This document shows, piece by piece, positions 59,201 through 64,000 of a stretch of 64,000 bases of DNA. This stretch comes from Stercorarius parasiticus (Eukaryota; Chordata; Aves; Charadriiformes; Stercorariidae), in contig VWZL01001370.1 in assembly GCA_013396915.1 (NCBI GenBank), positions 20,707-84,706 of the forward strand. Direction: 5' to 3'. Made by a program: the position numbers and the translations under genes. The first letter of the stretch is position 1. Each line of letters begins with the position of its first letter. Below the pieces are notes generated by a model, which ran no database searches, was not told the origin of the DNA, and saw nothing but the letters and a program-made list of their open reading frames with translations.

Positions 59201-61816
59201 CTATGCACAAATGTTGGCAAGTAACTTCAGTTTGGCCATATGGAACACGCTAATACTTGCTTTCGTCCAACGAATAAGAATTAAAGATCAGGTAGTGATT
59301 TAAAATAGATATATACATATGCTTTATAAGTTATTTTTTCCATGGGGTAGCAGGTGCTTTCTTTATAGCTAATGGCTTGCTACAATATTTATGTTCAATG
59401 GAGAAAATACCTTTCTGTTTTTCTGTCCTGCAGTGGTTTTGACACCTGAAAGAAGCTCAATTAATTTCTCTTAGGAAACATATTTATTAAGGACATCTAG
59501 TGTACTATTCTCATTTAAAGTGACGTTAAAACATGTAACTAAAAAACCTTTGAGTTGAAGACAACTGGTTTGAATTTAGCCAGTGTCTTTTATTTCACCA
59601 TATTATATTCCAATGAAAGCTATTTTGGGAAGAGAGAGGGATGAAGCTGGAGCAAAACTGTTTGGGCCATACAATTACGGGAATACTGCTATTACTCACG
59701 CATCAGGAAATAGGAAGCGTCACAAAAATTACTTCCTTACCTACATTTGTTAGAAATAAAGGAAAGATCTTGATCGCCGATATAAATACTTGTGATGCCA
59801 AAATATTGGATGGCTTGAATCCAGGATATTAAAATAGCTCTGCCTTTTGAAGTCTGAATTTGGGGTTTTTAAATACTGATATCCCTTACAAGTCTAAAGA
59901 TCAGCAATATTGTCTGTCTTACTCCACTCCTTTCACTACTAGCATAACAGATATACATACTTATTACTCAGAACTGGGTTATGCAGTTGTTTTGCATCTT
60001 TTTTAATTCCTTTCTCTTACTAACATTGGCAACGCTTCAGGAGGTATTTTGGGAAGTAAAAGACACTGGGAACCCTTAACAGCCAAATCGATCACAATAT
60101 TTTTTGGATGTCCTTAAAACTAACCTTTGCCTCCAAAACTTAATATGGAAAAAAGTTTATATTATAAAATATGTAAGTTAGAAAAATATGAAGCACAATA
60201 TTACAGTACCACCAGAGTTAACACTAAACAAATCAAAGCATTTGATGAAAGCAATATTGAGCTTGAATCATACAGAAGTCATTTACACCCTCCTTGTATA
60301 CAAAACATCGCATACCACGTGAAAAAAAAACCAAACTAAACAGGAAACCCACTCTCTTGTATTTATACAAGCTACTTTACATAATAACAGAAACTACTGA
60401 TTTTATCCAGGTAAGTCAAGAAAGAAAACAACTTGCTTTTTTTTTTCCTGCAAAACAGAAGCGTTCATAAGCAAGTAATCTGTTTTGTTGGACCAGCTGA
60501 AAGGATTTTTTTGTGTTATTATTGAAGTGTCCTTTGTCATAAACCACGCTGCTTCACATTCTGTTGATGTTACATTTATGCTATCAGAGATTTATCAGAT
60601 ACATTCCCTCTCAGAAAACCATGTGTTGTTACATTCAGCCAGGCACTTTTTACACTGCCAACTCTCTAAAACATGAATACAGGCTATAAAAACATACCTA
60701 CTAGTAAGGAATAAACACGGTTAAGAAAAGAGGAAAGGAGCAGACTCAGTGCAGGTTTACTTTACAATATCAGAAGTTTTTTCCCCCCTCTTATTTCCTT
60801 TTTTAGCAACTTGAAATTAGTACATAGCATTCACGATTTCTGATCCATTCAATATCAATACTACCCAAATACAAATACTGGCATCAATGGTTTCCGAAGA
60901 ACTACAAATCCCCAAATTTGCTTAAAGAAAACATCACCAAATTCTGAAGGTTTCAGCTCTAAACACACAGGGTTTTGCTGCAGAACAAAAACATCTACAG
61001 CATCCTGGAAAGAAGGGCGAGAAAAGATGATGACGGGAGAAGAAACAGAGCATGCTGCTTCCATTCATGTAGTAGTGATGTCAGTGCCTGCAATGGTAGT
61101 TGCTCTGACCTGTAGAGGCTCAAAGCTGGAGTGTTTTCACAGAAATCTCTTTTATAAAAAGAACCTCTGGCGAATCACTAAAATACCCACAACAAAATGG
61201 CTTAGTAGGATAGCCAATTCAAGGAATCTGTAACTGGAAAAGGCTGAAAGGAGGTGGGGAAGGGGTAGATGTCTTAAGAAAAGAAAAAACATCTATCCAT
61301 CAGAATCATAAGCAGCCTCCAGCACGAGCATACTCGTCAAACAATCTAAGTCAGACTGCAGAGCCAAAGACAAACGGATCTCCTGCACTGGTGAGAAAAA
61401 CAACAGGATTATACCTTGAGCCTAAGCTCACATTTTACAGCAGTGGGAAATGGTTTTTAAAAACCTAAGAAAATAAAATAATAATAAAAAAACTTAATCA
61501 AGTCGCTTCCCCAAGACTTGTATACTGACAACTATAAATAGCTGGAGTAGCACATTGTTTAACAAGCCGCAGCAAGATGGTCCATGTTTGAAAACAGAAC
61601 ATTTTTTTTTTTTACAAGTCCTCCATTATTACTGCAGCAGTCCTCCAGTTCAGCAATCAATTTTCTATATACTACTACCACCGTATATAGACTACAAACA
61701 GTGTTTTTAGTATCCATACGTAATATACTAAAATGCTAAGAACAAGAAGGGAAACAAAGACAAAATCCTGCCCCATGGCTTGCAACTATATTCCAAATTG
61801 TGTAAAAACAGCTCTA

Positions 61817-61839
61817 GGGTTGGGGCGGGGGGGGGTTGG
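61817..61839 (+). promoter_or_regulatory. Potential G-quadruplex in intron 1
   Basis: gggttggggc followed by nine G and ttgg satisfies the G3+ N1-7 pattern with four G-runs. It lies on the strand opposite to the GLCCI1 RNA, so it would form in DNA only. Function unknown. Confidence 0.4.
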
Positions 61840-61940
61840 TAACCTTTTTTCCTTTGCGAGACCAAAGAAACAGGGTATCTTATTACCCTCGCCTGCTAGA
61901 AAATGGTGCCTGTATTTCGGTAAAATAAAGCTGTTGACGT

Positions 61941-62222
61941 GTGCAATTGTGGTCATTATTAGGGCGATCACGTTGTTTTCATTCATTCATTCAGGATTTG
62001 CTAGAGGATGTCAGCTTCTGCAGCAGCAGCTGGCTTGACCTGGAGGAGGGGGAACAAATTCCTCCCAGCGCATACAGATTACAGGGTGCATTTCGTGACG
62101 GACCATTTATGATCTTATACATTGCGCTCATTAAACCGAATCAAGCCATGTATGCTGCTAAGGTGGTTCACCGTGAGGCAAGCTCCAACAAGTTTAATGA
62201 CGGAAAAGTCATTCAGTACTAA
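61941..62222. other. Candidate conserved noncoding element in intron 1
   Basis: Within AT-rich intron, this stretch has balanced composition, no simple repeats and several CpGs (gcatttcgtgacggaccatt, gcgctcattaaaccg, ggttcaccgtgaggc). One 93-codon open frame runs across it on the plus strand but has no recognisable protein. The composition looks more like a constrained regulatory element than neutral intron. This is an impression only; conservation cannot be seen from one sequence. Confidence 0.25.
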
Positions 62223-63182
62223 TTTATAGTCTGATTTATTAATGCTAAAATAGCCCACAGATGAAGACGAGTGAAACCACTTTCTAAAATTAAGATTTCC
62301 CCTCCAACAAAAAATTCATACATAATAATGAAGTATTTCACAGCTTTGCAGTATTTTTCCTTGCAGGTAACTGCCCACATTCCTCCCTCTTCAATACACC
62401 TTAAGCGTAGACCTTTATACACTGCATCACTATAATGTTTTGCTCCAGGTCCCCATAATTAAATAATTTACAGTATTCATCATCAGCACCATCACTATTC
62501 ATGTGCACTGATTGTTTTTGTTTTGCCTAGTTTCCCATTAGCATTTTCCAAAGGTTAAAGGAGGAAGAAAAAAGGAAATCTACATTTAGTATTTCATATA
62601 GTGGTAAAAATATGATCTTTAAAATTTTAAGTAGAGCTTGGATGAAGCAAGATCACCGAAGCTCAGTTCTATTTTCAAATGCAAAAACTTCTGCATAAAT
62701 AGATTATCTTTTTGAGAAATAAGTTATGAAGTATCTCTGTTCAGATTACAACACAACCAATTTAGTCATCTGCATAAGCACAAATACTGTAAAGGGTAAA
62801 TTAACTCCATGCGTAACTGGCAGTGACATTTTGCTCATTTGCAAAATGCTGCCCATGTCCTAGCACCGTTCTGATGACAGAGATGTGCCGAAGTTACAAA
62901 TACTACAGATTGTGAGGTTTTACTACACATTAAAACTGAAAGGGAGGGGGGAAAAGGTAACAGATTCCACTGCTACAAACACGTTGGCAACCAACGCAGA
63001 CCACAATTTGCCACAGAAATGAAACACAGCAAGACTGAAGGAAGGGACAGAACAAGTGAGGGGTACTGAACCACAAAGAACATTCCCAGGAAGAGATGAT
63101 GTGAGATACCCGATAGCTACAGCCAGATAACATAAAAAGCGCATTTCGACTGATTCATTCAACTGCTGAAGTGATGGGAGAA

Positions 63183-63202
63183 GGGGGGNNNGGGGGGGGG
63201 GG
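63183..63202. repeat. G-tract with three unresolved bases (NNN)
   Basis: Six G (63183-63188), NNN (63189-63191), then eleven G (63192-63202). The Ns mark a place where the assembly could not call bases; the true tract length is unknown. On the gene's strand it is a C-tract in intron 1. Confidence 0.97.
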
Positions 63203-63659
63203 TAAGATGGCCACTGCCACTTTAACACATTCAATTATTTAACAGACAACCTGACGCAGGTTAAGTTGGACTTGCTGGGAATCAATTTTACATTTTAAAC
63301 TTTACAGGCCTATTCTGGCTACGTTGGGTTGTTTGGTTTTTTTATTTTACGGTCCCAAGGATTCAGTATTGAATATCACAAGGAGGCAGACTGTGTTATT
63401 TGTTTTTAAGCACCTCAATATGGGAATTTCCTTTTTGTTTTGGAGTCTGTGCTTGAAAACATTACGTATTTTAACCTAAAGTGTTACAAAAACGCAAGTC
63501 TTTTAAGAAACGGAGCTCTGCAGAAAGGAAGAGCTTTTGAGGCTTGGGTTTAACACGCACTTAAGAACAGGGCTGTGACACCCCAGATACACATCTAACC
63601 CATTAACAACCCCTACTGAATAATTACACGTGTAGACAGGGAAGCGGGTTCATTTCAAA

Positions 63660-64000
63660 CTCGTCCCCCCGTGGCACACCTCCCCTTAAGGGCAGGAGGC
63701 AGCAGAACCGTCGGGGGAGCCCCAGCCCGCTCCCCTCCGCATCGGGGGGGAGCCCGGAGGGCGGCGGGGTTGGGGGGGGCGGCGGGTCTGGCCCCGGCTC
63801 CGCTCCGCCGGGGAGGCGCTTCCTCCCGCAGCCGGCGCTGGCAGGCGGCGCGGAGGGAGGATGGGGGTGTTTTTCCCAAGCCCGAGGAGGAGGATGACAT
63901 TTAAGGGCTCGCCTGCCTCCCGGGGGAAGGGACGAGGTGCTTCCTCCCGCTGGCAGGGCAAACCCGGGCACGGCACCTGCCCGGCTCCCGGGGCGGGGTG
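63660..64000. promoter_or_regulatory. GLCCI1: CpG island at the 5' end of GLCCI1
   Basis: From about 63660 the sequence changes sharply from AT-rich to very G+C-rich with frequent CpG (for example ggaggcgcttcctcccgcag and gccggcgctggcaggcggcg), and it continues to the window edge. A G-quadruplex-capable run lies at 63744-63786 on the plus strand. In mammals exon 1 of GLCCI1 sits in such an island. Here the island covers the start of intron 1 and the last bases of exon 1; the transcription start must be to the right of the window. Open frames of 77-115 codons on both strands here reflect the G+C bias. Confidence 0.8.
63977..64000 (-). CDS. GLCCI1: GLCCI1 exon 1, 3' end only (cut by the window edge)
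   Basis: On the minus strand the last 24 bases of the window read as two bases of a codon, then PRPGSRA, then a single G, followed by a GTGCCG donor. Exon 2 begins with TG, so the split codon becomes GTG (Val) and the protein reads [13 protein letters not shown]. Mammalian GLCCI1 has, as I recall, SPGSPVCRADKAKSQQ at this junction, so position, phase and residues all agree. The rest of exon 1, including the start codon and a Ser/Ala/Gly-rich N-terminus of roughly 150 residues, is outside. The seven residues alone are weak evidence; the support is mainly phase, donor and CpG-island context. Confidence 0.6.

Noticed and set aside
63624..63976. Overlapping open frames on both strands in the CpG island, including one starting MSSSSSGLG that recalls the Ser-rich N-terminus of GLCCI1
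   Set aside because: G+C-rich DNA has few stop codons. The frames lie downstream of the proposed exon 1 donor, do not join exon 2 in phase, and lack the conserved exon 1 residues I would expect.

Overview
The window looks like vertebrate nuclear DNA, most likely from a bird. Genes are sparse, introns are large and AT-rich, splice sites are GT-AG, and there is a CpG island at the right edge. The recognisable interspersed repeats are CR1 LINEs, the dominant transposons of bird and other sauropsid genomes. There are no Alu, B1 or L1-like elements. The species cannot be fixed from the sequence alone.

One protein-coding gene can be supported: GLCCI1 (glucocorticoid-induced transcript 1, FAM117/GLCCI1 family), on the minus strand. 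I recognised it from protein segments that closely match the mammalian protein as I remember it. All seven exons downstream of exon 1 are present with consistent reading frames: 44816-44967, 35912-35998, 29210-29326, 25994-26146, 18882-19092, 12888-13008 and 8925-11814 (stop codon at 11466-11468). They give 396 residues. The last 24 bases of exon 1 probably lie at 63977-64000, so the start codon, most of exon 1 and the promoter are beyond the right edge. The 3' UTR is about 2.5 kb and ends at an AATAAA signal at 8941-8946.

Layout from left to right: 1-8920 is intergenic, downstream of GLCCI1, and contains a deleted CR1 on the plus strand at about 2460-4120. 8925-63976 is the GLCCI1 transcription unit, read right to left, with introns of 1.1, 5.9, 6.9, 3.1, 6.6, 8.8 and 19.0 kb (intron 7 to intron 1). 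Intron 3 carries a clear CR1 3' end at about 35010-35273. From 63660 to the right edge is a CpG island covering the end of exon 1 and the start of intron 1.

I found no sign of a novel defence, mobile or biosynthetic system. Points worth a second look are modest: the edge exon, two TQT-type LC8-binding motifs (one built across a splice junction), three consecutive frame-neutral exons, the composite CR1, several palindromic or tandem sequences, a possible conserved element in intron 1, and an unresolved G-tract containing three Ns.
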